A stretch of DNA of 64,000 nucleotides from Aphrophora alni. Taxonomy: Eukaryota > Arthropoda > Insecta > Hemiptera > Aphrophoridae. Below the pieces are notes generated by a model. That model did not search any database, was not told where the DNA came from, and worked only from the letters and a program-made list of their open reading frames with translations. Below are positions 52,140-64,000 of the stretch, piece after piece. Position 1 is the stretch's first letter, and every line of letters begins with the position of its first letter. The stretch spans positions 85,471,267 to 85,535,266 of the forward strand of contig OY740770.1 in the NCBI GenBank assembly GCA_963513935.1. Direction: 5' to 3'. The translations under genes and the position numbers were made by a program.

Positions 52140-52740
52140 ATGCTTCAAAATAAATTAGTCACTAGAATGTAGTGTCTTCCCTTATCAGCTGAAATGTGCA
52201 GAAGTAAATCCCTCATTTAATAGTGGGGATAAAAAAAAATCCAGATACATTTCGACCTGTGTGGTTGTTCTCCACAAATTCAAAACTTTTTGAAACTGTG
52301 ATGTATAAATAAATTATGTTTTTTTGTTTATGTATTTTTATGTCCTGATTAAAGAGTAGTTTTGTTGTAGCACAGGATGCAGTACAGTGACATGTGTTTG
52401 CAACTTAACGAAGTAGATGCAACTCGTATGGATTATTCAGGGAACACTACTCCAATATTCTGTGACCTATCCAGGGCCTTTAATTGTATTTTAAATAATA
52501 CTATATAATTTAAATTAAATAATCAATAATTTACATATGAATTACTCTAATTTTTCTGAAATTATATAATTGTGGATAAGATGTTATTTGTTTGAAAGAA
52601 GACTTCTTTTTTACAATGTAAAATCTTTTCTCGTTTTAAAAATAGAATATATTATTTTGTACTTAATTTTGATAAACTTTTATATATGATCTATATGAAT
52701 GACTTGGTCAGTATTGTAAGGGCATGTATGTTTCAAATTG
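52140..52740 (+). pseudogene. Decayed non-LTR retrotransposon reverse transcriptase
   Basis: Plus-strand remnants appear in family order: FRPVWLFSTNSKLFETVMYK from 52250 (the RPVSLLPTxSKIFEKV block), IFCDLSRAFNC around 52455-52487 (the CDLSKAFDxV block with the first catalytic Asp), and IYMNDL at about 52689 (the LLYINDL block). The last two share a frame while the first is shifted. The FADD active-site block that should follow is not recognisable. Jockey- or CR1-like elements have this pattern. Stops and frameshifts show it is long dead. Confidence 0.65.
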
Positions 52741-53149
52741 CTCTTCACAGGAATGTTATTATTTCATTTTAATATGAATACTTTTGAAGGAAAAATGTTC
52801 AGGAAATAATTGTCCAGATAATATAACATAATTCCAGATTTCATACCGTACGAAATTTTATAGAGTATAATGATAAAATTGTGCCAAAGAAAAATAATAA
52901 ACTTTAGTAAGTAGGATATTAGTGTTCAATGTCGAGATTTTTAAGTGAATACTTATTTATGCTCGGTACAACATTTTTTGTGGTGCAGTGAAAATCTAAT
53001 TGAGAGCAACGTAAAAGTAAAATAAGGAAAGAAAGGAAAAAGTGAAAATAAAAAACTGTTGTGTAATGATAATTCATTTCCGGTTGTGTTTGTACATATA
53101 TAATTAAAATACCGTTTTTTCATATAAACAATAGTTTTTTAAGAATATT
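52741..53149. other. AT-rich, nothing identified
   Basis: Probably more of the decayed retroelement or neutral sequence; no motif is visible. Confidence 0.35.
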
Positions 53150-53575
53150 TTTTATAAAAAGTTACAAAACAGATAAAACATCCAAAACAGGACCAAATGA
53201 AGGTTTATGTTATTCAAGAGACGGCCTAATACACTTGCAGGGGCAAAAAAAGTACCAGTGTTTTTTTTGAAAAATTGACAGGTAATCAAGAAAGGCATGA
53301 ACTGATATAAATCAATAAAAAGTTACAAGAAAACATTAGTAATCTGCGTACAAAAATTTAGACCTCGTAAAAAATTCAACTCGTCAAAAAAATACCAAAA
53401 GCTAATCCTTAACGAAATAAGAATTTCGAGATAGGCAGAAGGTTCTGAAAGATAATTCATTACAACATGTTTTCCTTGATTCTACAAACGAAGACCGAGA
53501 AAATGATATAAGAAATGGTTTAGGAAATTCTTCACAAGCTGCACAAACGGCAAAAGAAAAATTACGATTTTAAAG
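53150..53575 (+). pseudogene. Coding-like remnants, possibly retroelement ORF
   Basis: Several plus-strand pieces look protein-coding but lie in different frames: TGPNEGLCYSRDGLIHLQG near 53190-53250, and HVFLDSTNEDRENDIRNGLG near 53470-53530 in a 34-codon open run ending at a TAA. The first resembles the DGLHLN end of SGNH-hydrolase-like domains found in some retroelement or transposon-associated proteins, but the match is weak. The neighbouring reverse transcriptase remnant at 52.1-52.7 kb makes a retroelement origin plausible. Confidence 0.25.
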
Positions 53576-54640
53576 TTATAGTTAAATTAGATATACCTCG
53601 ACATATAAGCACCGGGATCAGGATCAACTTGAAATACATTTTTTTTGTAGTCTAAAACAAAGTATTAAACAGAGATCTTACTTTACAATGTAACGTATAA
53701 TTAAATATGCTCCTTATTTTCTTTGTCCCATAACTCATTTAAACTTATTTATGTATCTCATTCATCACCCCGTTTTATTCATTATTCTTTTTAACTCATT
53801 TTAACCCAAAATATCATAACAGGAGTATTCAAACAGATGTACTCCAATAATAGCCCTAGGATATTAAAATACCTAATTTATTATCCCAACTCTAAATTTT
53901 AAATATAAAAAGAAATTCTATGATCAATTATTAAATTTGCATTTAATTTAAATCAATATTACTAACTCATCAATTACAATAGGGTAAGAAAGAATAACTC
54001 ATTTAAAATCCATAACCCTAATCATCTTGACCTCTCTCTACTTACACTCTCACCCTAGATGATAGTCAGTAATAGTATATTTATATCTTTGGAGCCACCG
54101 ACACCTAAGCTTAGTTCTAATGATCATATTGTCCAAAATTCGGTCCTATATTCATGCTACATCACAAATCACATCTCCCTTCTATTCACTTTGCAAACGC
54201 CACCTTTTGTTTCCCTTTTCGACTGATCCCCTCTTTATAAAATTGCTATTCCCATGTCTCTAGAAGTTACAAGTTAGTCATTCGGAATTATATCTCGGCT
54301 TTCAACATATACGATTTGAAAGAAGTCTATTGACCGTCGTTCAGTCTTTGCCTTACATTCACGTTTTTGGCTTAGTCTATATCCACTTAACTTTCAGATA
54401 TTGACAAAATTTATTTATTCACAATTGATTATAACTGTAGTATAGACAGGTGAAAAAGCTCTATTTAAATAAATGAACACTTAACACAGAAGATTTGTTT
54501 ATTATTAAATTAGAACTAGCAGACATCTTCTATCTCCAAGTATATTATTTATTTTCTGTTTTTCCATTAGCATTGGATCCTTATTCCACTTCATTTAAAA
54601 GTAGTCGTTTATATGCAAGTCATACTATAAATGTTGAATA
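53576..54640. other. G-poor block of unknown origin
   Basis: From about 53690 to 54330 the plus strand is poor in G and rich in C and T, similar in feel to the interior of the LTR element at 22.3-24.9 kb. It may be the worn interior of a related nonautonomous element, but no LTRs or primer site were found. Confidence 0.25.
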
Positions 54641-55393
54641 ATAGTTATTTGTGCCACTGGTGAGCAAAGTGGCACTTTTTTAAACGAGAGAAAAATGTTA
54701 TCGAGTTTAAAAAAGACACTTTGCTCACGAATTGCATATTATACTTTGTCTACAGTTGTTATTTGTGACAAATAAAAAACATACTTCAGCAGTAACACAA
54801 TTAATTAAACATTAATTTAATACAATAGTGTTTAAACAAACAATCAATTACAATTCAATCTTTAATAACAGCATTTTTCTTATTTTTCAAATTATTTTAA
54901 AATCTGAACTGTCCATATTTTAAAACTAACTCACGAATATAGCAGTAGTGCTAAACAACACATCAACACTGAGTAGAAGTTCTCACGTTAAAACTGAGGT
55001 TATTTATGAATATTACAAAAACTTAGGTGTATTGATGTGGAAACGCGATTGCCAACTTCAAAACTCGGCAAACCAAAAATACTCTCCGTGTAGATACACT
55101 GTCAATCATCTTCGTGAATAATTACTTCCTTTTTCAACTTTAAAACGTTGTTTTGTTGTTTATTTATGTTATTTTACATGTAAGAATTAATCTAACCTAC
55201 ATACGGGACATTTCCTGTATATTGTAAATCAATTCAAATAAACTTGACATAAATTTCGTTTTGTTCGGTTGCCATTCGGAGTGAGCAAAGTAGTGTGCAA
55301 AGTAGTGAGCAAAGTGAAACTGTTGAGAAATCAGCTGTTTTGCAAACTAATTTAAATGAACAAAATGCCACTTTGTCAACAACTGTAGACAAG
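54641..55393 (+). repeat. Foldback-containing dispersed repeat, copy B
   Basis: Same family as 17069-17699 and in the same orientation, with long near-identical stretches, for example ATTACTTCCTTTTTCAACTT and CGGTTGCCATTCGGAG. The left hairpin GTGAGCAAAGTG../..CACTTTGCTCAC lies at 54660-54728. Outer ends TTGTGCCAC.. and ..GTAGACAA form imperfect inverted repeats. It has about 170 bases (about 54825-54990) absent from copy A. No protein is encoded. Confidence 0.65.
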
Positions 55394-55878
55394 AGTTATT
55401 TTCAGAATTTCATCATATATGTTGAATTTAGGTCTGACATGTGAAACAGTAAATACATTTTGTGAAGAGAGCCCAAACTTATAATTTTAAATTATGTTTC
55501 TCATAACACTGTTCGTTTAATCTGTATTATCCCTTAAAGATAATTGTTTATTATTCATTATATTGAATCCTTTGCTCAACAAAAATAAGTTAACTATATA
55601 TTTTTTTAGTTTACAATAAAGATATTTGATGTAAACATTTCAATAAATTTTGCAAATTTATAATATTGGTGTTTATTATGTAGTCTTTAAACTTACGTAA
55701 AGTTCAAAATTGTATAACTTTAAAACTTAAATATTTGACATTGTAAGTTACTTTAAAATTTCTATCTTTAGAAACTTTTTATCCCACAGTATTTTATTGC
55801 AACTCACTTACAATAATTAATTTAACCGTTTCTGCACTTAATACATATTTAGTTTATGGTGTAAAAAGGCTACATTTT

Positions 55879-55898
55879 ATATATATATATATATATAT
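55879..55898 (+). repeat. Short TA microsatellite
   Basis: Ten AT units in AT-rich surroundings. Confidence 0.9.
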
Positions 55899-58305
55899 GA
55901 AAAATACTTTTCTAGGAATCCTTCATCTTACCGAAAAATAATTATTACACGTAATATCCGTTCCAAAGAAAGATAATGTGTGAACGTAAAGCTGCAAAAT
56001 AATTAGTAAAAAAATATTTTATGTGTGTTGTAAAAATTAATCAGTTTTACACAACAGCGGGTAAGCTAATTAATTTAATAATGTTAATTGGAAATAGAAT
56101 AGTATGAAATTCAATAATGAAATATAATATCAAATTAATTTATCATTTTAATACGAGTATTATTTTATGAACTGTTGCAAGGAAGATAACGAATAAATAT
56201 TTTTTCATCACAACTGTGAACATATATTGAATGCGAAATCCACATCCATACTAATAGAGTAATATATAAGATTTTATAATAAATAAAATAAATTATGACC
56301 AAGGAATTAAATAACTGGTGCAAAACCAAATAATTGGATACAATCCCATTTATATGACTAGACGCAGTCGAGAATGTTATTGTGGTGTTTGACCATTTTT
56401 TTCGTACCAATCTTATATAACAAACGGGGCAATTCTTACGTCCTTATTACATATTCGATTTTATATATATATATAAGATTTAAACACCTTTCTACTCGTT
56501 TTGGTGATCATAAATAATATTTTCATGAAATAAACTAAAGTAGTCAGTAGTTTAAAACCAATATAAAAATTAAATATATGTATTTTGAACTATTAAATCA
56601 ATAAAACTCTAATAAATTTATGGTGCAACTATTACCAATTTCCACATACTTTTGCTCATTCCATTTTGAGAACAATACGTCGGTAAATGTGCTCCTATAC
56701 TGGAGAGATTTGAGAAAACTCGATGATAAGAAAAAGGTTGATATATATTTTTCGTGTTGAACGTGATAATTCCATATGAGAGTTGAATAATCATAAAATA
56801 TATTTCACCTAGTATGGATTATGATGTCTCGTGAGATCAATACATTTTGAGTCGTCAACCATTTGTTTAAAACCACCCTTTGGGTTAAAAAGTGATATTT
56901 TTTAATATGCAATTATCGTTAAAAGCTATTGAAAAGCTATTATCAAACTATTGAAATGACAATTTGGAAAGGAAAAGTAAATCTAAAGACACTTTATGAG
57001 TATAACACATAATCATGTATGCTAAACAACGAATAATATTATATCATTCTTTTTAAAAGAATATAATGTTTGATGATTAGAGCTATGGTCAATTTTTCTT
57101 AAGTAAATTATTTAATTATTATTTCCCAAGCACGTGAGTATAGTTGGTATGCGAACCGTAAACCCAATATTGTCATAAATTAATACTATCAAACATCTAA
57201 TGATATTATTAAAAATCGTCTTGACGGATTTAGCAACAGTGTATGCGAGGATTTTTTCAAACACAGAATATTGCGGTTTTGTTAAAACAATCGGCTTGTT
57301 TGAAAACAAATCTTATACTTGTATTGGCTCAAAACCAAGTTGGAATATTTATAATTATAACAAACATTTTAGAGGTTGTCAAATAAAGTTCTAAATCCGT
57401 ATTCTGATTTGGTTGTAGCCAACAATCTTGAGTTAAACAAATAATAAATGTAATAATAAATAATTTTTTTTTAAATGAATACATAATTGAATGAGACCTC
57501 TTCGACGATATATATCGACTATTCAATAATTTATGACAAGTGTAAGTTTGTAAGAACGCAAATTATATTTGTGGGTGTGTGTGTGTAGCTTCTGTTTTGT
57601 GAAAAATATCATCTAAAAATGAGTTTCTGGATTTGTGGAAATGTTAATTCATCCTTACAAAAGCTCTCCAAGAGACTAGTTTTTGCAGTTAAGAGGATGT
57701 GACTTAGCGTATAATCCCCCACTTCAACCCCATCTCAGGTTTGCCATTTCGCCGTCCAGATGGTCTTTAGTCTAACATCTTCGAATTTGTGTTATTTCAA
57801 GTAGTGTTCATTTAATTTAGTATATTACAACACTAGGAAAAGCATGCACTTTATACAGACATACTTTTACTAGTACACGTTTTAAACTGTCATTAAATTT
57901 GCATTAGAAATATGTAAAAATGTTCATTGTTACAGATTTTTACAAAGATGCATTTGCCTAGATTACAGCGTCACTCTTAAAGATGTTTTAATATATTTCC
58001 CTTCTATTATTATTATAATATTATTGAGAATACCAATTTAATGAACTTGAAATTGGTGTCTTATTTCAATGCAGATAATTTTGTAGGTAAAAAAATTAAG
58101 ATAATTTTTTTTTTTTACTTTCTTAGTTTTAGTATATATATTATTGTTTACTATGTAGTGTTTGGTAATAATTAAAAAAATTCTTCTACATCTTTATAAT
58201 TTTTTCATTAATTTATATGGCAAAATGAACTTTCTGACCATAAGTAAAACCATGTGAATGTCTAAAGAATATGATAGAAATATTTTGTCTTAAATGTTTT
58301 TGGTA

Positions 58306-58353
58306 TTATGTGGAGAAGAGAAGATACAGATTATGTGGAGAAGAGAAGATACA
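58306..58353 (+). repeat. 25-bp tandem duplication
   Basis: TTATGTGGAGAAGAGAAGAT followed by ACAGA is repeated almost twice in direct tandem. No function is suggested. Confidence 0.85.
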
Positions 58354-60598
58354 AGAGTAGATAAGATACAAATTTTACATCCTCCTCACGAAAGCTGGGG
58401 TTGTATGACGAGTTTGATTAAATCGCATAGTATTCCCAGCATAGAACGATCTTAGCTTTTACTAGTTACACTTTAAAAATACTCACAATGTATCTGAAGG
58501 AAAGAAAAATTAACTACATATCGTATTTTTGACAAAAAGGGAACCGAACTTTGATCCCTGTCATTAAAAGCTCCGATTTATTAGAATATGATCTACTATG
58601 AGGAACCGTTATTGGCACAAAAGATGCAAACTTATACCCCATTTTCATGTATTTTGAATTAATGGGTTCATGATTAATTTAAAATATTTGAGGACAACTA
58701 CCGAATTACCATATTCGGTGGTGAATAGGTTTATAGAAGGTTTGTAGATGGATGAGTAAAATCGTTTATGCCTTCTGTTTTCACAGTTTATTTTGTTAAC
58801 ATACATTATCTACAGCCACAGAGACAGTGAAAAGGACAATCTACTTCTCCTTCCCAGTACAATATACGAGTGTTAAACAATAAAATATACTTGCCTCCCT
58901 TTGTATATTAACGTAAGACAAAGATAAGGCAGATTTTATTGGAAAAAGTTTCCTTTTATTGTTCGAGTAATGACAGGACTGAAGTGTTTACAATAACTGT
59001 CACTCAGTTTCAACTGAAAATAAAAGTTACTGGCCTTGTTAAAGTACACTATTCTAGGATTTCTACTCTTATGGTATAATAACATTGTGTATATCATATT
59101 AAATTCTGCAATTTAGTTCAATACAAACACGTTATAATAATAACTATTATTAATAAATCGTTGTTACAATATTTAAATGATACTTAATCAATTCCTAAAT
59201 ATGATATTAAATTAAAAACTGAATTTCCATCATTATAAATTATTTACAGCCGAAGCATCAACTTTTTTTATTTCAATTACCAATATATGTTATTGTAGCA
59301 ACACATTTTACAATTAATTGTTTATTTATATTTACGAATATACTTTTTCGCTACATTAAATTGGTTTATGTTTAATTTCCAACACTTCAACATTAAGAAT
59401 TTTTTTCTTTTGAATGACGCTACGTCATCATAAATACAAGTTTATTGAGACAGGATGATGGATGGTACTGGTGTATGGCCAGTACATATTTTGACGAAAA
59501 AATATTTACATTATGGATTCAATCAATTTATTTATATATAATATTTTACTGTATTTAATATTTTAGTAGGTTTTTATTTGGGCTGCTATTTTTATAATAT
59601 TTTGGAGTATTTAGAAATGTCAGAGAAAATTGTTTGGGCGGTCTTGTATTCTTTTGTTAATTGTGGGGAAAATATTGGTATATTTATTTATTTATTGGAC
59701 ACTTGTATATATTTGTAAATATATTTGTAATTTTGATATATTATAACAACAATTATTTTACTTTTTTTTCCATTTGATATAATTTTAGTTTTAAAATATG
59801 TCAGTTAATATTACTACGCGATCTATTTTTTGTTGACGTAAATTAGAAAATAACACAAATTATATCATAAGTAAATTATCCTTCGTTTTTAGGCTAACCA
59901 AATTTAACTATACATCTAAACGTAATATAACAAAACAATCACGAACTCCTCAAAATATAGTTGTAATAAGAAACTTATTAAAAAATAAATGAAATGAGCT
60001 ATCATTTTAATCCGAGTATTTAAAATGAAATAATAACAACTATTTTAATGAAGTATCCCTGGAACTCCTAATCCAAAAGTTCATATTTTATTTTATATAC
60101 CTAACTATAATATCACTGAAATACAAAGTAGGTATTTTATGTTTTTAAGTACAACTAATCAATAAAAATACTAAAATTATATAGAAACATGTAATTTCTA
60201 AATAAAATGTATTTTGGTTAAGAATATTTAAAAAAAAAAGAATAATTGAAAGAAATAAATAACATTTATCCCTTAAATTTACTTATAAAAATGCTGTCTG
60301 CAGTTTCCCCTTGAGCAGACGTACCATGTTTGGAAGGATTTTTTATGCAGAAACTATTGTTATTGTAACTATTGTTATTAATAACTACAGTTATTATTAT
60401 TAAATTTTTATAATTGTTATACAGTTTAAATCTGACATAATATGAAGTTTATTAATTGTATTAAAAAGCTCTATTTTAGTATTAATATAATAAGTGAGTA
60501 TTAAGATATTAACTTCCATTATATGATCTATTGCAAGCTTCTGTTTTTAAGGGATACGAACGAAAATTTTATCGAAATCTAGTTCCGTATAAAACTTA

Positions 60599-60603
<5 letters not shown>

Positions 60604-60666
<63 letters not shown>
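60604..60666 (+). repeat. TA microsatellite (63 bp)
   Basis: The longest alternating AT array in the window. Confidence 0.95.
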
Positions 60667-60671
<5 letters not shown>

Positions 60672-62049
60672 TATCATTATTTTTATACTTAGAATTAATT
60701 CCTAATTACTGAACAATCTGTATTATATATTATTTAGGTTACTCCAGATAGATAGGGTGGTAAATTTGAAAAATTTTATATTTTCTTCGTATCTTTTGTC
60801 AATTAATTAAGCCAATTATATTTTTAAACTTCAATATCCTGAATGGATACTGAAACCTCCATAAAATATATCGATTATAATCTTTATAATAATACTGGTT
60901 CTATAGTAGGTTAAGTTGTAATTGACCATGGACGTCACAATATATGGTCGATTATCCAAACATAGAACCACCCGGTTTTGATGATTATTTGTGAAATCTA
61001 AAATATAAACGCACGGTCGTAAAACTAGTTTTCATTTTGTGTTTTGTGCAATTTGTTAAAAATTGTTTTAAATTAGTTGATACATCTCTTACAAGAAATT
61101 ATTAAATTATTATCAAGGAGTTATTAAAACATATTTCAAATGTAATTTTATACGTTTATGTTATTATTGTCAAGACGAACTACTTTTTTTCATTCAAAAT
61201 GTGATTTTATTTTAGATTACTTAAATAAAGTAAAACCCTTTATCTGATATGAAGGACGTGGAGCCATATTAAAAATGTTAATAGTCTGAAAGTAGAATAC
61301 AACAAGTCTCATTGTTCTAATTATTAATTCAATAAAACAGATTTAATTATATTAATAACTGTATTCATGATTGTTAATTAAATTTTATAAGTGAATAAAT
61401 TTGTACTAAAATATCCTTTAGCATATATAAATAAAAAACATACAAAAACAAAATCTTCACTAATATTTATATAGCTTCCTAGTTACAAACATAACGTAGG
61501 TATTCCGAGGTGAGTTTACACAAATAGTATTTAATTTAACACAACGTTGTACACTATAAATCACTGAATTCCCTACCAAAAGTTTGTACATAAAACGATG
61601 TACATGAAAAATATGTTTAATAAATTATGATCTCAGAATATATTTATGCAATGGATGTTTTATTAATGAACTTTTAATTGTAAATTTCGAAGTAACATAG
61701 ATTAAAATATTTGTTTCAATGGAACTATCTTGTGCATATAGTTTATAGTAAAAACTGCACGCTTGACAATTTAATAATATGTTGTCAATTTTTAATATAA
61801 TTGAATATTGCTCTTTGCATTTAGTAGTGAAAGATGTAATTGCAGGTGGCACTAGGATTGTAAAACAGGTAAAACTCTATATTTGAAATACGAAATGTGT
61901 TGAAGCTATTATTTTAGACAGTAATATATTGTGCTTGATATAATCGTATAAGAGGGACATCGATAAAATAATATTTTTTAAACAACATGTATGTTTTACC
62001 CAGGAACTGATTTTTGAGGTTAAATATATTTAATATATTTGATATAGAC

Positions 62050-63200
62050 ACATTTATTTGTATACAGAACATGTCTCAATAGTGTCATTTATAAACCATA
62101 AATGCATATGTTTGGTCCATAATTTTTATTCATTTTACGCGAGTCTGTTAAAAAGAATCTTATATTTTATTTAAAATGTTACATTATCTGGGTTAGATTT
62201 AAGATTCGGATTATAAAAATAACCCTTATAGCAGCTTATCAAACCTGTTAACAAGTGATTTTTATTTCGCTAAGACGTATTTATGTTTTTTTCTGAATAA
62301 TCATCTAATTTTAGCGCGTATTTCCTTCCGTTGTTTGCGCTGAAATACTAAAAAAATATCTTCAAATTTAAATATATTAATAAACAATTGTTGGTTTATT
62401 GGCAAACTAGCTATTTTCGTTTGTACTATACTGTTAAAATATCTTGTTACTTTATTTTATTTTGAGAATTAAAAGACAATAACGTTGCAAAAGATATAAG
62501 ATTCAAAATTAGTTTATATACTTCGTACTTTGATTATAATATGTCTATTCAAACATGTTGAACATTAAAGATAAATTTGTTAATTTATGGATCTTAGAAA
62601 TGAACAATGAACATTTTTAATTCTACAGTATCATAATAAATATGAGTGGAATATTTCATTTAAGTTATCAAATATCAATGTAGATATTTCTTATTTAAAT
62701 GCCAGGTATTTCGAAAACCAAATTGAAAGACATTTCAAAGGCTAGTCCTATCTTCAATGTATGTAGTGTATCATAGGTGAACGCTTTTTACACTCAGATA
62801 CGTAACCCTTAACGTACAAAACACCTTCCTGTCAATACAAGTGCCGTCTTTACAATTTGTTTATTCAAATATCGCATCGTATTTTTTTGTATAGCTTTAT
62901 TTATATGTTATTTTTTTATTCTTAATCTCAATACATTATACCCGCGTACTTATCTGTTGGAATGCTCTGATAGTGGGATAATGTATTGACGTGTTTTAAC
63001 ACATGTCTTAATATACTACAAGAAATCTTAGTATATGCTTGTATAAACATCAACATACTCGTTCAGTAGTTAATTTTAAATTCTATGATATGGGAAAATA
63101 ATTCTAATCTCCAAAATTCTGGAGCAACGTTTTAATGGGGAAGTGAAATAGATCCAGTTACGGAAAGATTATACAAAATCAACTACTCATTGACCCACTG
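62050..63200 (+). repeat. Old dispersed repeat, copy 2 (uninterrupted)
   Basis: Diverged partner of 8750-10590. The two share ordered blocks such as TATTTCCTTCCGT, GCTATTTTCGTTT, GTACTTATC and AAAATAATTCTAATCTCCA. Here GTACTTATC (62946-62954) is present once with no insertion, so this copy shows the approximate empty site for the Penelope-like element. No coding capacity is visible. Confidence 0.6.
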
Positions 63201-64000
63201 CAAAGTCCAATACCCTTCGACTAATACTGTTTGTGTTGGCATTATAAATTAATTGTAACATTGTAATATTGTCATTTATTTTAGTGAAAAAAACATTAGA
63301 TTTGAAAACGTAGTTAAAAGTAATTCTTTAAAAATATTATTTTGCCTTTATTAACAGTTTTAAAATGGTTATTCTTTTCCTCTATTGTTAAAGAGTATGC
63401 ACTTTGTTAAGAATAGTTTGAATTAAATTGCAGTAATTAAACGCAAATTCCGCATAAGTTTAACTCCATGTATAAACATATGTCTCCATTACAGGCTCCA
63501 GGACAATAATTTTAGTTATAATAGTACATACATATTTATATTTAAAAAAAGGAAGGATATAAATAATAAGGTGTTTTCAAATATAACAGAATAGTTGAGG
63601 TAATGAATTCTCGGCATGTTGGTCTACTAACGTAACCGTTATTTATTTACCTTCAAGTTGGTATGGGGGGGGGGTGAGATAATATATTAAAGTTTTAGAA
63701 TTTAAATTTTAATATTTATGGAGGAAATTAATGACATAGGAGGTAATAGTTATCCATTAGGATTTAATTTCTACTTATATAAATATTAGGGAATATAAAA
63801 CAGTTTAGACAGGGAATTTTAAATCTCCTTTAGAGTATTATAAATGTTAAAAAGTATTGATTACACGTATAAAGTGAAAGTGGGACAAGTATACATACAA
63901 TTTCAATATGAAGCAACTTAACTAAATTTTTATTGATTTATTTACTATTTTTATAAACGCAACAAATTACGGGTTGTACGTTTGAACAAAGTTCGTTTAT
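63201..64000. other. AT-rich end of window, nothing identified
   Basis: Only a 10-base G run (63665-63674) stands out. Confidence 0.5.

Larger units (their letters stand above)
55394..62049. other. Long AT-rich stretch, no gene recognised
   Basis: Contains TA arrays at 55879-55898 and 60604-60666, and a 25-base tandem duplication at 58306-58353. The motif TATCATTTTAATNCGAGTATT is shared by about 56141-56161 and 60001-60021. Overlapping small frames at 56165-56410 and 57112-57526 lie on both strands and show no motif. GC-richer patches at 57660-57780 and 58540-58640 remain unexplained. Confidence 0.45.

Noticed and set aside
57112..57526. Overlapping small frames on both strands
   Set aside because: Mutually overlapping, AT-driven composition, no motif or start context worth keeping.

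Overview
This window looks like arthropod, probably insect, nuclear DNA. It is very AT-rich, full of simple repeats, and carries decayed mobile elements typical of insects: a DD34D mariner, a Penelope-like element with a GIY-YIG-like tail, and non-LTR retrotransposon pieces with RNase H and reverse transcriptase motifs. A hemipteran-type genome is a guess from the mix of families. No complete host gene is visible. The window reads as an intergenic or intronic stretch, or a repeat-rich block, and most short open frames in it are chance.

Layout. 2.0-2.7 kb: decayed non-LTR retrotransposon (minus strand), then a tRNA-like SINE head near 2.8 kb. 5.5 kb and 7.5 kb: two short coding-like pieces on the minus strand, the second ending in a good splice donor. 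8.75-10.6 kb: an old dispersed repeat, with a second diverged copy at 62.05-63.2 kb. The first copy is interrupted by a 667-bp Penelope-like insertion flanked by a 12-bp target duplication. That insertion has perfect 72-bp inverted repeats whose inner edge falls at the predicted cleavage site of a hammerhead-like ribozyme motif. 17.1-17.7 and 54.6-55.4 kb: two copies of a foldback-containing repeat. 21.1-25.5 kb: a young, coding-poor LTR retrotransposon on the minus strand (615-bp LTRs differing at one seen position, CCAC target duplication, tRNA-Gly-type primer site). 28.2-29.3 kb: a plus-strand copy of the element seen at 2.2-2.7 kb. 31.9-33.2 kb: another non-LTR remnant with endonuclease and RNase H pieces but no reverse transcriptase between them. 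40.2-40.9 kb: internally deleted mariner. 41.7-43.35 kb: broken minus-strand copy of a multicopy invertebrate gene family that I read as transposase-like, followed at 44.4-44.9 kb by four degenerate tandem units of about 135 bp. 47.57 kb: a second hammerhead-like motif with a better helix I. 49.7 kb: foldback element. 52.1-52.7 kb: decayed reverse transcriptase, plus strand.

The parts do not form an operon or pathway. What links them is retroelement turnover: young insertions (LTR element, Penelope-like element) sit among much older fragments. The most unusual structure is the inverted-repeat Penelope-like insertion with its hammerhead-like motif and a recognisable empty site in the 62-kb copy. 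Calls rest on reading motifs by eye. No homology or folding search was run.
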